DNA of 64,000 nt from positions 13,783,955 to 13,847,954 of the forward strand of contig OZ025869.1 in NCBI GenBank assembly GCA_964019415.1, in the 5' to 3' direction. A program made the position numbers and the translations under genes. Below are positions 29,548 through 44,700 of this stretch, one piece after another. The stretch comes from Ianthella basta. Lineage: Eukaryota > Porifera > Demospongiae > Verongiida > Ianthellidae. The notes beneath the pieces are model-generated. The model ran no database searches, was not told the DNA's origin, and saw only the letters and a program-made list of their open reading frames with translations. Within the stretch, counting starts at the first letter, position 1. Each line of letters starts with the position of its first letter.

Positions 29548-29762
29548 TCACTTTGCTGTCCATGGCTTTGGCTGTCTGTTTGGTACAGGATTCAGGCAGA
29601 GCTTTGAAGAAGAATGAACACTACAGCATTTCTTTGTGCCAATACACTGGGCATCTTTGTGACAATGCCTGTGCAGGTGATGCCTCCACTGCGGCTTAAC
29701 CCGCCTTCTCCATCGTCCCCTCGATGATGAGCTGTACCTTCGAACTGGAGGACAGAATCCAC
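29548..29762 (-). other. Terminal WAP exon lacking Cys2 and Cys7
   Basis: Aligned with the WAP domains of copies A, B, C, D and F, the second Cys is His (QWRH where copy C has QWRC) and the seventh is Ser. The other six remain. Between Cys1 and the next Cys is a basic run (RGRWRRRVKPQWRHHLHRH). The tail after the domain ends NRQPKPWTAK. Confidence 0.8.
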
Positions 29763-32700
29763 CTATACGGGTATATTGAAATGAGCATAGATGATTATTG
29801 AACATATGATGGGGCAGGGTATTAAGAAGAATTCATTTTACAAGTTAAGCTCTTACGTTTGGGAGGACACTGCCATTTGGGTACACATTTGTTGTGCCTT
29901 GCATCTATGACTTGTCCCGTAGGGCAGCAACACCCAGGCCTGCACTTAGCCATACACTTGAAATTTCGGTTGTCACATGTGTCCTTGCAAGGTTTGGCAC
30001 AAGCGGAGAATATCTGACCTTTCACTGGGCACCTTCGAATTCCTAGGATGAAAGCCAGTAAAATTAAACTTAAAACAAAACTTATACATTCCAATACAAC
30101 AAACACCTTTTCACTATAGTTTTATGCAGTATAATATCGTTTCATTGTACAGTACTGTGTACAGCATATCAACTCAGTACACTATACCATTCCAAGCCAA
30201 CTTACTGTGCATGCACTTTCGTTGACACTGTGACAAGGTGCTGAAAGTGTAGCGAAGGCTGCCACATCCGTGCAGTATGATCCTTTTACACTGCTTGCTC
30301 CTCCTGCTGCAATAATAGCGTGGCAAGTAACTCTTGCAGTGTCCACCTCCAGGCGGCTTGGTGAGCTTGTCTGAAGAGATATACACAATGCAAGCAATTA
30401 AAGTATATATTATTGTGTAAAGGTTGCATAAACTCTTTATGGGACTAGCCCTATAGTTAGGACAAAATAGTGTAGGTGGAATCTTGAATACAGTGAAGCC
30501 TGTCTAAAACAGCCACCTGCGGGCCAGTTCTAACTGACTCTGGCTACTCTATATACAGAGGTGGATTGCAACGATTTAGTGCTATTTGTGTCCAGGGGAT
30601 GCTGGCTGGTTCAGAGAGGTAGCTGCCTAATACAGGGACCATTTAAACAGGTTCCAGTGTATTTGTACACTATACCATTCCAAGCCACCATACTGTGCAT
30701 GCACTTCCGTTGGCAGTGTGACAGAGTGCTGAAGGTGTAGCGATGACCAACACATCCATGCAATAGGATCTTTTTACACTGCTTGCTCCTCCTGCTGCAG
30801 TAATAACGTGGCAAGTAACTCTTGCAGTGCCCACCTCCAGGCAGCTTGGTGAGCTTGTCTGAACAGAAACACACAATGCAAGCAAGGTACGTTACAGTGC
30901 ATATAGGTTGCATGAGCTCTATGTAGGACTACCCCTATAGTTAGGACAAGTGAAACATAGTGTATATAAGTTGAACCCTGAATACAGTGAATGAAACCTG
31001 TCTAAAACAGACACCTGTGGGCCAGTTCAAACTGACGCTAGCTACTCTAAAGAGGTATGCAGATTGCAATGTTTTAGTGCTATTTGGGTCTGGGGAAGCT
31101 GGCTGTTTTAGAGAGGTGGATGCCAAATAAAGCGACCCTATTAGACAGGTTTCAGTGTATTTGGAATAGCATAAAATCTCAACGCAGCTTGCATGCACTT
31201 TACCTGGCCCATAACGCCAATGATAACCAACCAATTTGTTTTGTATACTGAAACTTACTTTCACAACTAGCCCCACTGTATCCCTTAGCACAGTGACATG
31301 TACAGGACCTTGAGTTAAGTCTCCCTCCATTATGACATCTCAGTGGACAGGCTACACAATAGCCAAGAAAGAGTAGAAGTTAAGACCAAAGACACGCTGT
31401 TGTGCTGTCAATGTAGCTGATAGTGACATATTCTTCCAGAACGTGTGGTAAATACAGTAAAACAATAACTATCCCAGTACAGTAGAATTCTAATGAGAAG
31501 GTCTATGCATGATTTGCACCACACAGATAATGTACTCACTTTCACAGTTAGACCCAGTGAAGCCACCTGCACACGTACAGCTACAGGAGGCTGAATTCAG
31601 TGTCCCTCCATTTTGACACTTTCGACTACAAGCTGAAATACAAGTATGAAGAGTGACGTATGAATGGGTCACTAATTTTGAATGACATTTTACAGTGCAC
31701 ATGTTAGCTAAAACTTTGTATATAAAGTATTGCTTGCAATCATTCTATATCCCATTTATATAGTATGGTGATTGCGCAACTATAGAGATTTAAGAATTAG
31801 CAGGTGGTCCTATATATGTGATATAGACCTGAAAAGAGGTCTGATATCACAATATCAGGGCTCTGATTGCGCAAGAGGTCTGATATCAAGAAGGAATATA
31901 ATGAAACCAGAGCCAAATGTGTGTACTGTCAGGCGAAGCAGCCTTACCATTTCACTGTGGCCGTGACAATCAGTGCTGCAAAGGATCTTGACGCTCCAAG
32001 AAAAACGCGACCGCTAAAAAACGTCGCACGAAGGTAAGTCGGTTAGACAAGATACCAATACATGCGTAAAGGGACGTATTCTAGGAACCGAGCACTGAGT
32101 CCGGCTCTGTTGCGCGAAACTGTGGCGTGGAAGATGCGCAGACACGGTCCGTTGAGCGACTTCTTCGATGACGAAAACAAAGTCCAGCTGGATATGGTCG
32201 AAAGCTGTCAAAAAGTGATTAAAATTGCCCTCTCTAGTTCCGAGTCCGCAGCGAAGTCGGTGTTCTGCCAGAAAAGAAGCGTTTTCAAGACTCTCCGTGC
32301 AGCACCCAGTCACGGCCACAACAAAAACTGCTGACTGTGCATTATTTTGAATTCGGTTCCCTGTAATCTCATTGGTCAGCGTGCTGCCGAAAGGCGCGCA
32401 GTATTCTCATTGGTCAGCCCTGAAGCCTGTTGTGACGTCACGGAAGCGTCTCTTGAATGCAACGGTGCCGTAGCCCGTTCCCGGAAGGAGCAATGACGTA
32501 ATGCATTCGCTTATCGAATACAAATGGCGTCGTCTCCGGAGAGGTCTGGCCTCGATATTGCTGAGAAGGTTCTTCCTGTTGCGCACTCACCATACTATAT
32601 AAGACATATAGTACGGTAGGTCGGTCTATAGCCTCTATATAGGACCTCGGCGCTCATATTTACCTCGGCGCTTCGCGCCTCGGTAAATATGTAAGCGCCT

Positions 32701-35700
32701 CGGTCCTATATATCGGCTATAGACCTCCCTACCGTACTATATGTATTACGTATACCACCCTCACCACACACATATTCAACTTCTATTCTGGCAAACGAAC
32801 CACTTGCAGATAATACAGCTGAAAGTAATGAACAGTTTGTAACTAGCGAAAATGTTGCTCACTTCCACAACTAGCCCCAATGTAGCCCTTGGCACAGTCA
32901 CATGTACAGGAACTTGTGTTAAGTCTCCCTCTATTCCGACATCTCAGTGAACAGCCTACATAACAGCAAAGTAAGAAAGGAAATAGAGACTATAGGGACA
33001 CACTGTTGTGCTGTCCAGTTAGCATACACAATCTATATTCAATGATACATGTGCGGAATAATAAACCCACGTATACAGTGTCCCAGGCAGTACATTAGAG
33101 TGCTATATACTAGTAAACATCCATGATCTACTCCTATGATGTTAATGTACTCACTTTCACAGTTAGACCCTGTGAAACCCCCTGCACAGGAACACCTACA
33201 GGCGGCTGAATTCAGTGTCCCTCCATTCTGACACTTCCGACTACAAGCTGAAACATTAGAAAGGAAGAGTGTTGGTAGAATGAGTCACTTAGGATGTTAA
33301 GGAAGGAATATTGTTTAGCATTGCTCGCGTTCACTCAGCACCCCCCCCCCCCCCCCCCCACAGACTGTACACATAGAGCCACATGCAACATATAATACAT
33401 ATATACATACATACATACATACATACATACACATATTCAACTTCTGTTCTGACAAGTGAACCATTTGTAGATGATACAGTTAAAAGTAAGCTGGGCAGTT
33501 CGTAACTGGTGAATTTGTTACTCACTTCCACAATTAGACCCACTGTAGCCAGCAGCACAGCCACATGTACAGGAACGTGCCTTGAGTCTCCCTCCATTCT
33601 GACATCTCAGTCGGCAGGCTATTCATAGCATGGCATCAGCACAGGAAATAAAGGTGTGATTACTATAACATAAAGAATGCTTTGCTTTTTTCAAACTAGC
33701 TGACATTCCACTGACTCCAGAATGTGCAGTTCAAAACAATGGTACACTAATGGAGGATGTCCGTGATTGATACCTGCACCACACACAGTGCACTCACTTT
33801 CACAGGTAGTCCCAGTGAATCCACCTGCACAGGAGCACCTACAGGAGACTGAGCTCAGTGTCCCTCCATTCTGACACTTCCGACTACAAGCTGTAATCAT
33901 ATATAGAAGGAAAATGCAAGTCCACTGTGGCCAATGTACATTCTGCATCACGTGCTCTGCACCACACAACCATTCAAGGTAGTTACTAAAGGTTTGACTA
34001 CAGGAAAACAAAGAATGACTTGTCCGCAATCCTGATGATGGACTAATTTGTAATTCACTTTCACAACTAGCTCCACTGTAGCCATCAGCACAGTCACATG
34101 TACAGGAACTTTTGTTGAGTCTTCCTCCATTCTGACAACTCCGCGAACAGGCTAGAGAATTCAAGGAAGAAATAAGACAATAGCTATACCACTATGTCAA
34201 TTAAGAGTTTTACAGACACCATTTAACAGACAAACCACAAGGTTCACGTACATAACTCCATAACCATCCCATCACACAATAGACATGTAATCCAGCTGGA
34301 GCATGCATGCCTCAATCACACGCAATGCACTCACTTTCACAGTTGGATCCACTGAAACCACCTGCACAGGAACACCTACAGGAAGCTGAATTCAGTGTCC
34401 CTCCATTCTGACACTTCCGACTACAAGCTGAAATAGGGGCAGAATGGAAAGAGAGATGCCAACTTATGTAGCTATAATTGTAAAGGCAAGCCAGCAATTA
34501 GACATCATGCATAAACCATGCTTCTAACAGCCACACATTCATGGTATACCTTCATTGTGGCTATTACATAGTCTAAATAGTGGGCTGTAGCCATGGTGAC
34601 TGTCCTTTCACAACTTACTTCCACAGGTACTCCCACTGTGGCCATCAGCACAGTTACATGTACAAGAACTGGTGTTGAGTGTCCCTCCATTCTGGCATTT
34701 CAGACCACAAGCTACATAGAAGCAAAATAGGAAGCAATACAAATGACAACTTAGGCCAAGCTATAATTGATGTTGATGGAAGATAACTACAGACTACACG
34801 TAACTATTCTGTACAGTCCATTACAAATAAAACTACCAAAGAAAATCCGTGACCTGCACCACTTAGATAATGTACTCACTTTCACAGTTAGTCCCATTGA
34901 ATCCACCTGCACAGGTACAGCTACAAGAGGCTGAGTTCAGTGTCCCTCCATTTTGACACTTCCGAATACAACCTGAAATTATGGAGGAAAATGCAAGAGG
35001 ATATAGCAGTAGTCTACCTGTAACATACAGTATCTGAGTTTCTTGCTGCTAAAGTGTTACAAAAATTAGCAACAAAGACAGTTGATAAGCAAATCAGTAT
35101 TACTGTACGTATAATATTGTTATGGCCAATGAACATCATACATAATTACGACACTTACACAATACTATACAATGAAGTAACACATGTATACACATGTACA
35201 CCCATTCAAGCTCCTACAAGTCTGAATACAAGCTAACACAGAACAAGGAAGACATTTGAAGGTCAGTTTCTCAAGACACGACAAATTACATGTAACTCAC
35301 TTCCACAGCTTGCCCCACTGTGGCCATCAGCACAGTCACATGTACAGGAAGTTGTGTTGAGTGTCCCACCATTCTGACATCTCAGAGAACAGGCTAAAGA
35401 GGACCAAAAGTGAGCAGAGAATTGAGACAATAATTTTACAGGCATGCCCCCGTGTGCATAGATGTAGAGTCTCAATATGCACCATGTCACAGTAGACATG
35501 AAACAGAATGTTTGTGTCCTTAATTACATACACCCAATGCACTCACTTTCACATTTGGATCCACTGAAACCACCCACACAAGTACACCGACAGGATGTGA
35601 AATTGAGGGTCCCTCCATTCTCACACTTCCGACTACAAACTGAAATAGAGTACAAAAGTAAGTGCCATTTACTTGGATTACAGGAAGAACCATCTTACAG

Positions 35701-38700
35701 TAGCAACTATGCATGTAGCAACCTTGCACAACCTTGTACTGTCTTGAAGCACAACCTTGCATGTAATTCAATTCTTGATACAACAGATTTAGCAACCACA
35801 AATAGGCGAATGAGATGATCTCTTAAGGGTATAAGGCATATAGTTGACAGGCTACAAATATATATACGTATTATTATTCTTACACCATGCACATGCAGTC
35901 CTATTCTAACGTCTACACATCTGGAGTACCTCAAAGTGACTAGTCTAACTACAGATTGATGCGCTGTGAAAGAAACTGGGCTGTAACAGTGAAAATTATA
36001 CTTTTTTGGCTTACATCCACAGGTCTTCCCACTGTAGCCATCAGCACAGTCACATGTACAGGAACTTGTATCAACTGTCCCTCCATTCTGACATTTCAGT
36101 GGGCAGGCTATATTAAAGAGAAAACAATGTCGTGTTGACAATATTTTTTGACAATTATCTGATTCAAGGATGTACTCACTTTCACAGTTAGTCCCCGTGA
36201 AGCCACCTGCACAGGTACAGCTACATGAGACTGAGTTCAGTGTCCCTCCATTCTGACACTTCCGACTACAAGCTGTAATGGCAGAGGGAATATGCAAGTA
36301 GGATACTGTAGCAGCTATCAACCTTCATTACAGGGGTGTAAACTAGAGAGCCATGGCAGGTACATACGTATAGCGAAGAGTGTCCAACATATAGTGATGC
36401 ACATTTAAGGTATACCTCATATATATATACTGTATACAAGTTTGAACAGGCTGACATGCACAAAGAAAGGAAAATTTAACCATGATCAGCTTGTCACTGA
36501 TCCTGATGATGGACAAATTTGTTACTCACTTTCACAACTAGCCCCACTGTAGCCATCAGCACAGTCACATGTACAGGAACCTGTGTTGAGTGTCCCTCCA
36601 TTCTGACAACTCCGTGAACAGGCTTGAAGATTCACACAAGCACCAAGGAAATGAGACAATATCCATATCACTGTGTCAAGAAGCCTAGAACTGTTCATGC
36701 GCCACAATAATAGATGTAGAACAGAACGTGCATGCTTTAGATCACACACAATGCACTCACCTTCACAGTTGGATCCACTGAAACCACCCGCACAGGTACA
36801 ATTACAAGAAGCTGAATTCAGTGTCCCTCCATTCTGACACTGTCGATTACAAGCTGAAGTAGAAGATGAATGCAATGGGTTAATAAAAGTATGACTAACT
36901 CCATATTAGTCTCTCCAGTTATGCAGATAGCACACAAAGGGATGGATAAGTTGCTATCCAATGTATAATCCTGCTCCAACATCTACACATTCAGGGTCCA
37001 CCATTATGATTATAGTCTATCTGCAGACTGATGCAGGGTGAAGGAAAATGTGGTGTAATACCGAGGATTGTCCATTTTACAGCTTACTTTCACAGGTATT
37101 CCCACTGTAGCCATCAGCACAGTCACATGTACAGGAACTTGTGTTGAGTGTCCCTCCATTCTGACACTTCAGTGGGCAGGCTTAGCAATAGCAAGAGTGG
37201 AGGAAAGAAAGAATTATTGTTTGAAGACTACAGGCAAAACCTTGTGGCAACATGTATATGATTTAGTGATGTGCACTAGCTGCAATCTGTAACTGATCCG
37301 CACCACAAACCCACAATGTACTCACTTTCACAGTTAGACCCTGCGAAGCCACTTGCACAGGTACAGCTACAGGAGACTGAGTTCAGTGTCCCTCCATTCT
37401 GACACTTCCGACTACAAGCTGTATTATTACAGAAAGAATTGGTCAATGAGCACATATGCCACCGCAACACATTCCCATTCAAGCTAGTTCCTACAAGTCT
37501 GAATACAGTTGCTGCTATATATGCATAAATAATTATAGCAAAATGAGGTCAGCTTGTCGGTGATCCTGAATACTGCCCTACCATTTGCAACTCACCTCCA
37601 CAAGTACTCCCACTGTAGCCATCAGCACAGTCACATGTACAGGAACTTGTATCGAGTGTCCCTCCATTCTGACATCTCAGAGGACAGGCTATATTAAAAA
37701 GGAAGAAATCATGGGAGAATACAGGCACACTATGCACTGTTCTAGACTGCATCTAGAAACTATGGTCTCAAAGTGCACTGCAGGGTATAACTGTCCATCT
37801 GGCCATCGCAATTGACATGTAGCCATACAGAAGATCCAAGCCCTCAATCGCACCCAATGCACTCACTTGCACAATTGGATCCACTGAAACCACCCGGACA
37901 AGTACACTGGCAGGATGTGGAATTGAGCGTCCCTCCATTCTCACACATCCGAATACAAGCTGAAAGAGCAGAAGAATGCAAAGAAGTGCTCTACCCAAAT
38001 TACTAGGATTGTGCTGTATATAGTGATACACAGATTAGTAGGCAAAATTTGAGGCAAATATTAAATTCAGAGTTCCTAACTTCAGTGTAGCTCCAGTCTG
38101 ACAATTATGTCTCACTGCAGGCTGACACAAGTGGCTAGAAATGACAGTCTACAGCTCCGATTACTGTCCAGTCCACAACTTACTTTCACAGGTTTTCCCA
38201 CTGTAGCCATCAGCACAGTTACATGTACAGGAACTTGTGTTGAGTGTCCCTCCATTCTGACATCTCAGTGGACAGGCTACACAAATATTGCAGCATATGA
38301 AGGAAGCAAAGAAATGAGGACTAAAGACACTATGCAGTTGCTGCTTTAACAATCTAGCTGACATTCAAAGCATTCTTCAAGGATATGCACTACTATCAAA
38401 GACTTCATCCCGAGTTTAGCTATAGGAATTTCCTAGAGAAGGTCCATGATCTTCATCACACACTATGCACTCACTTTCACAATTATTCCCAGTGAAGCCA
38501 CCTGCGCAGGAACACATACAGGAGACTGAATTCAGTGTCCCTCCATTCTGACACTTTCGACTACAAGCTGAAATTAGAATGCAAAGAGACAACAGCAGCA
38601 GTTCAACTGCAGCACTAGCTAAGATCTTACTGCATGCAAAGCATACGCAGGTATAGCTTAGCAAACATGGACAAGCATGTCAATGATGTAGACATTCCCC

Positions 38701-41700
38701 CTGAGCATCTTACATTAACACAACACCCTGGCATTTGAGGAGATGGACAGAGTGGGCTGTTTGACCCCATGATGATTGTCCATTTTGCAACTTACTTCCA
38801 CAGGTACTCCCACTGTAGCCAGCAGCACAGTCACATGTACAGGAACTTGTGTTGAGTGTCCCTCCATTCTGACATCTCAGTGGGCAGGCTATATATAAGA
38901 ATAAGATGGAAAGGGTGAAGACCAAGGACAAACTTCAGTGCTCGCTCGCACTCTAGTAGACATACAACTAATACATGAACAAGGATTAATGTGCACCATG
39001 AACTGTCACAATCACATGCATCAAATTAGAAAACTAATGGTGAATGTCTGTGATCCGCTCTCCCTCCCCCTCCCCCCCCATGCGATACAAAGCACCATTG
39101 CATGCACTCACTTTCACAGTTGGACCCACTGAAGCCACCTGCACACGTACAGCTACAGGAGACTGAATTCAGTGTCCCTCCATTTTGACACTTACGGCTA
39201 CAATCTGAAATAGAGGGAAGGGGAGGGCATATAGGAGTGTTCTACTGCAAATGAGTCATTAAGACGGTGTATCTGCATAGAATTACAAATAGCTCCCACG
39301 TCAAGGAGGAAATTACATTTGGTGCCCATTGCTAATGTCCCATTGTATGTAACACAAAGAATTCAAAAATTCAGCATCCATACATTCTGACAATTGGACT
39401 GTGACCTTGCATGACAATTACCTTAGCAATTTGTAACTCACTTCCACAAGTTTTCCCACTGTAGCCATCAGCACAGTCACATGTACAAGAACTGGTGTTG
39501 AGTGTCCCTCCATTCTGACATTTCAGAGGACAACCTAGATGAAGCAAATAAGCAAGACAAAGAGATGACAACATTGCCATAATGACAACTGTAGCTATAG
39601 ATTTTATTCAACTATTGTTCTCTACATAGCTTCTGCATACAGTAAGTATACTACATGCACTAACTGTCCTATGGTACTAGTATATTAGTGGCATGGATTG
39701 GCCGGATGCAAGAGACCTAAGTCTCTTTGGCCAGCATTAATACATGCAAAGAGATGAGTGATTGACAACCCCTAGCTTGGTGCACCTATACCTTTGCAGT
39801 GATTCATAAATACATAATATCAAACTCAGAACGTGTATCTTGTACACCTCACATAATGCACTCACTTTCACAGTTAGGCCCACTGAAACCTCCTGCACAG
39901 GTACACTTGCAATTTCCTGCACTCAGCATCCCCCCATTCTCACACTTCCGGCTACATGCTGCAGTAGTCGAAGAAAGATTGAACAACAAGTCACATGTAA
40001 GCTAGCACTCTAGATCTATCTGCCAGAGGTATGTACTAGGGTCATGTCTCCAACTAATGTGATGCGCACATTATGATACATTTACTGGAAGGACAGTGAA
40101 GTCTGTATAGGTTATAAAGACATTTTACACGGTTATTACTATTGTAGTATACATCCCATTTCAACATACCAACACATTCAGCTTCCTGATGTGACAAGTT
40201 AGACTACACGTACACATGTACATTATACCCAATACATTATTTGTACAAAAGGGCCAGTTATATGGCTAGTTATCTGTGCACCTGATGACTGCCAAATTTT
40301 CAACTTACTTCCACAACTAAACCCACTGTAGCCATCAGCACAGTCACATGTACAGGAACTTGTGTTGAGTGTCCCTCCATTCTGGCATTTCAGAAAACAG
40401 GCTACATAAGAAATATGACCACGTAAGCTGTTGATTTTGCAAGTTTAGAGGGATATTCAAACTTCACTACATGATTAACTGATTGATCCATCACAGTAAA
40501 CGGCCACTGTGGGCCTTCCATGCACGATCAGCACCATGGCCTTAAGCAATGCCCTCGAATGCCCTCACTTTCACAGTTTGGCCCACTGAAACCTCTTCTG
40601 CAGGTACACTTGCAAATTTCTTTATTCAGTGTCCCTCCATTCTCACACTTCCGACTACAAGCTGTAGTAGAAGTGGAAAGAGGAATGAGGTATAAGTACT
40701 CTAGCATGCTGATCAAGTCCATTGCAGCTGGGTCCTGTTTAATTTGTGTGACCTGTGTGTAATTCATACGTTAATTCAAAGGTTGACAAGCAAGCTAGTC
40801 CCATTTGGAGCCCACTACTCTCCTCACACATACACAATCAGCTTCCATGTATTCTGACAAGTTTGACCATAGATGTAATGATTCAGACAATATCAAATTA
40901 AGGACCGGAGTTTGTCTGCACCCCACATTCCATTTAATACCTCACTCCGGCCCACCCCTCCAAACACATTTTAGGTTGCCATGTATTCTGATAAGTTTGA
41001 CTACAAGTAAATAATTCAGTGGAAAGCAAAGTGGGAAAATATCTGGCCATTTTGCATAATATTTTCATTAATCTAACTTACTTCCACAGGACTTCCCACT
41101 GTAGCCATCAGCACAGTCACATGTACAGGAGGATGTGTTGAGTGTCCCTCCATTCTGACATCTCAGAGAACAGGCTATAAAATTTATTACGGTAAATAAC
41201 AACCACGCTTTGATTTGTCATAACTTATCAGTTCCATCACATAAAACAGTTAATTAATACAGACCATCTGTGATCTGCAGCATGGCCTTAAGAATTGCTC
41301 ACTTTCACAATTAGACCCGCTGAAACCTCCTGTGCAGGTACACTTGCAATTCAGTGTATTCAGTGCCCCTCCATTCTCACACCTCCGACTACAAGCTATA
41401 GTAGAAGAGGAAAGAGGAAGGAACCTTTCAGGGCTCTACCGGAGTCACCTGCAGCTGGCTGTTGTTTGCATTACATTCAGTGGTTCACAAGCTAACCAAC
41501 AAATAGGAACGATGTAAAATTAGATCACTAACAGGCATTGTCTGTGAGCATCCTTCCGTGTACATATCCCACTGTTTACCCCCCACCCATACTGTACACA
41601 TTCAGCTTCAATTGTGACAAATTTTAAATTGACAACATTGGGTTAGGCTACAGAGCAAGGCAAATTGGGGATTCTAACTGTGATCCCAATAACTGGTCCA

Positions 41701-44700
41701 TTTGTGTAATTTTATGCAACTCACTTCCACATGTATTCCCACTGTAGCCATCAGCACAGTGACATGTACAGGAATTTGTGTTGAGTGTCCCTCCATTCTG
41801 ACATCTCAGTGGGCAGCCTAAATAAAAGGACACACTGTCGTGGTGACAATCGGGCATTCAGCTCATTCAGGGATGTGTGCCAGTGAACTACGTATAAGCA
41901 ATCCAGTCTATTTGAGATCTATAGAATTAAGTTATAGGTCTGCACCACACATGTACTCACTTTCACAGTTAGTCCCATTGAAGCCACCTGCACAGGAACA
42001 GCTACAGTATACTGAATTCAGTGTCCCTCCATTCTGACACTTCCGAACACAAGCTGAATTCATAGAGGGAAAATGCAAGTAGGATACTGTAGCAGCTGTC
42101 CACCTTCATTACAAGGGTGTGAACTAGAGAGCCATGACAGGTATGTACAGTGAAGAGTGTCCTACATATGGTGATGCACATGTAAGGTACTACATATGGT
42201 GATGCACATGTAAGGTACTACATATGGTGATGAACAATCACTATATGTACTGTACACAAGTTTTGAATATAGGCTGACACAGGGAAAGGAAAAGGTGACG
42301 ATGACCAGCTTTCTGTGATCATGATGATAGACAGATTTGTAACTCACTTTCACAACTAGCCCCACTGTATCCATTGGCACAGTCACATGTACAGGAACTT
42401 GTGTTGAGTCTCCCTCCATTCTGACATCTCAGGGGACAGCCTAAATGTGGTAAAATATAACCATGCAATCTGTTGATTTAGCAAGTTTAGAGGGATACTC
42501 AAAGTTCACTACATGATTAACTGATCCATCACTTCATAATTAAACGGCCACTGTAGACTTTTCATGTATTATCCACTGCCTTACACAATGCACTCACTTT
42601 CACAGTTTGGCCCTCTGAAACCTCCAGTGCAGGTACACTTGCAATTCAGTGTATTCAGTGCCCCTCCATTCACACACTTCCGACTACAAGCTATAGTAGA
42701 AGAGGAAAGAGGAAAGATGCTTTATTGCATAATATGTTGTACCTGAGTAACCTGCATGCAACGTGTTCTTGTCTGTACAGTGATTCTCAGGTTAAAAACA
42801 GATAATATAGGGAGCTATATAGGATATGGTCAATGAGTCTCCTACATCCCATTAATAACCCACTCCTCCCATGCACCAATTCAGTGTCCCTCCATTCTGA
42901 CACTTGACTATGAGCTGAAATTTTGGAGGGATAATGCAAATAGGATACTGTAGCAGCTGTCCACCTGCATTACAGGGGTGTGAACTAGAGAGCCATGACA
43001 GGTATGTACAGTGAAGAGAGTCCTACATATGGGGATGAACATTCACTACAGTGGAACCCCATTAAACAATCACCTCTATAAAACGACCACCTTAGAAATA
43101 AGACCGCTTTGGTTTAGTCCCAAATGCATGTGCACATGTAGATTATGTTCTCAGAATTAAGACCACCTCGAAAATAAGACCACTTTGCTTAGCCCAGATG
43201 GTGGTCTTATTTCTGAGGTTCCACTGTATATGTATACAAGTTAGAATATAGGCTGACACAGGGAAAGGAAAAGTAACAATGACCAGTTTGTCTGTGATCC
43301 TGATGACAGAGAGATATGTAACTCACTTCCACAACTAGCTCCACTGTAGCCATCAGCGCAGTCACATGTACAGGAACTTGTGTTGAGTGTCCCTCCATTC
43401 TGACATCTCAGACGACAGGCTTAATAAATAAAATTAAGGAAGCACAAATGAAGGTTAAGGTATACTAGTGCTGTTGAGTCATGTAATCGACATTTAAGAG
43501 TAGTTCAAAATTCACCATATTGTATTACATAGCATATAAAGAAGATTATGGCCTTTGATTCCAGAAAATAATCTAGTATTACAAAATAAGTTTCAGCAAC
43601 TATTATATTATTCTAGACAAGCATACCGAACCATTCAGTTGTACACATAAGTGCATGTATGCTCCAAACATATATCTACTGTGCACTCACTTTCACAGCT
43701 GTCTCCTTGGAAGCCACCTGCACAGTTACAATTACAGGAGCTTGCATTCAGTGTCCCTCCATTCTGGCAGGTCCGACTACAAGCTGACAATGTGGAGGAG
43801 AATGGAAAGCAGTGCCTAGCTGCTTACTTCCAGTGACTAGAAAGGTACATGCACACCTAGTGGACTCAAATAATACTTAGACCAAATGTACATTTTCCCT
43901 CTCAATACAGTCGATTTCAGAATCAAAAGTACTATATAGTCCCACTAAAGTCATCTGCAATAGTCATGTGCGTGTGCAAGTTCCTGTATTTAGAGTCCCC
44001 ACGTACCACCTGATGGAATGCATGAAAAACTGTGGATGACCAATGGCAAACCACATTAGTCCAAGACGCAGGCAACTTATAGGCTAACCATTTCTCTTTC
44101 TCCCCTTTGGATTTCAAGCTGACAGTAACCTACCAAACCTTTCACACTCTTGCTTTAGAGGAATGGTATCGATGGCATGTTCAGCAATGCATGCATGGAC
44201 CCAAATGAAACATTGCATGACTGAGCTCCAGTGCAAACTCTAGGATTCAGCACACAATGCCATGCATTCTACTGGCCATGGACCTACCCATAGAATATGC
44301 ATACAATCAACACCTTGAGAATACTCTATAATCTACTCAACAGGGTTTCATATACTCACTTTCACAACTAGCCCCACTGTAGCTCTTAGTGCAGTCACAT
44401 GTACAGGAGCTTGTACTGAGCGTCCCACCATTCTGACATCTCAGTGGACAGGCTAAGCAAAATGACACACTGTCATGCTAACAATCTGACATTCAACTGA
44501 TTCAAGGATGTGAGCTATATGGAGAACTATAACTAACCCAGTCTATTTGAGATCTATAGAATTAGTATGTAAGCATGTAGGTCCAAGGTCTCTGCCACAC
44601 ACACACGCAATGTACTCACTTTCACAGTTAGACCCGGTGAATCCACCTGCACAGGTACAGCTACAAGAGGCTGAATTCAGTGTCCCTCCATTCTGACACT

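Noticed and set aside
32062-32334. Frame MRKGTYSRNRALSPALL... in the insertion between EGF exons 43 and 42
   Set aside because: It has protein-like stretches but lies within a palindromic insertion, with no recognised domain. I kept it only as part of the mobile element.
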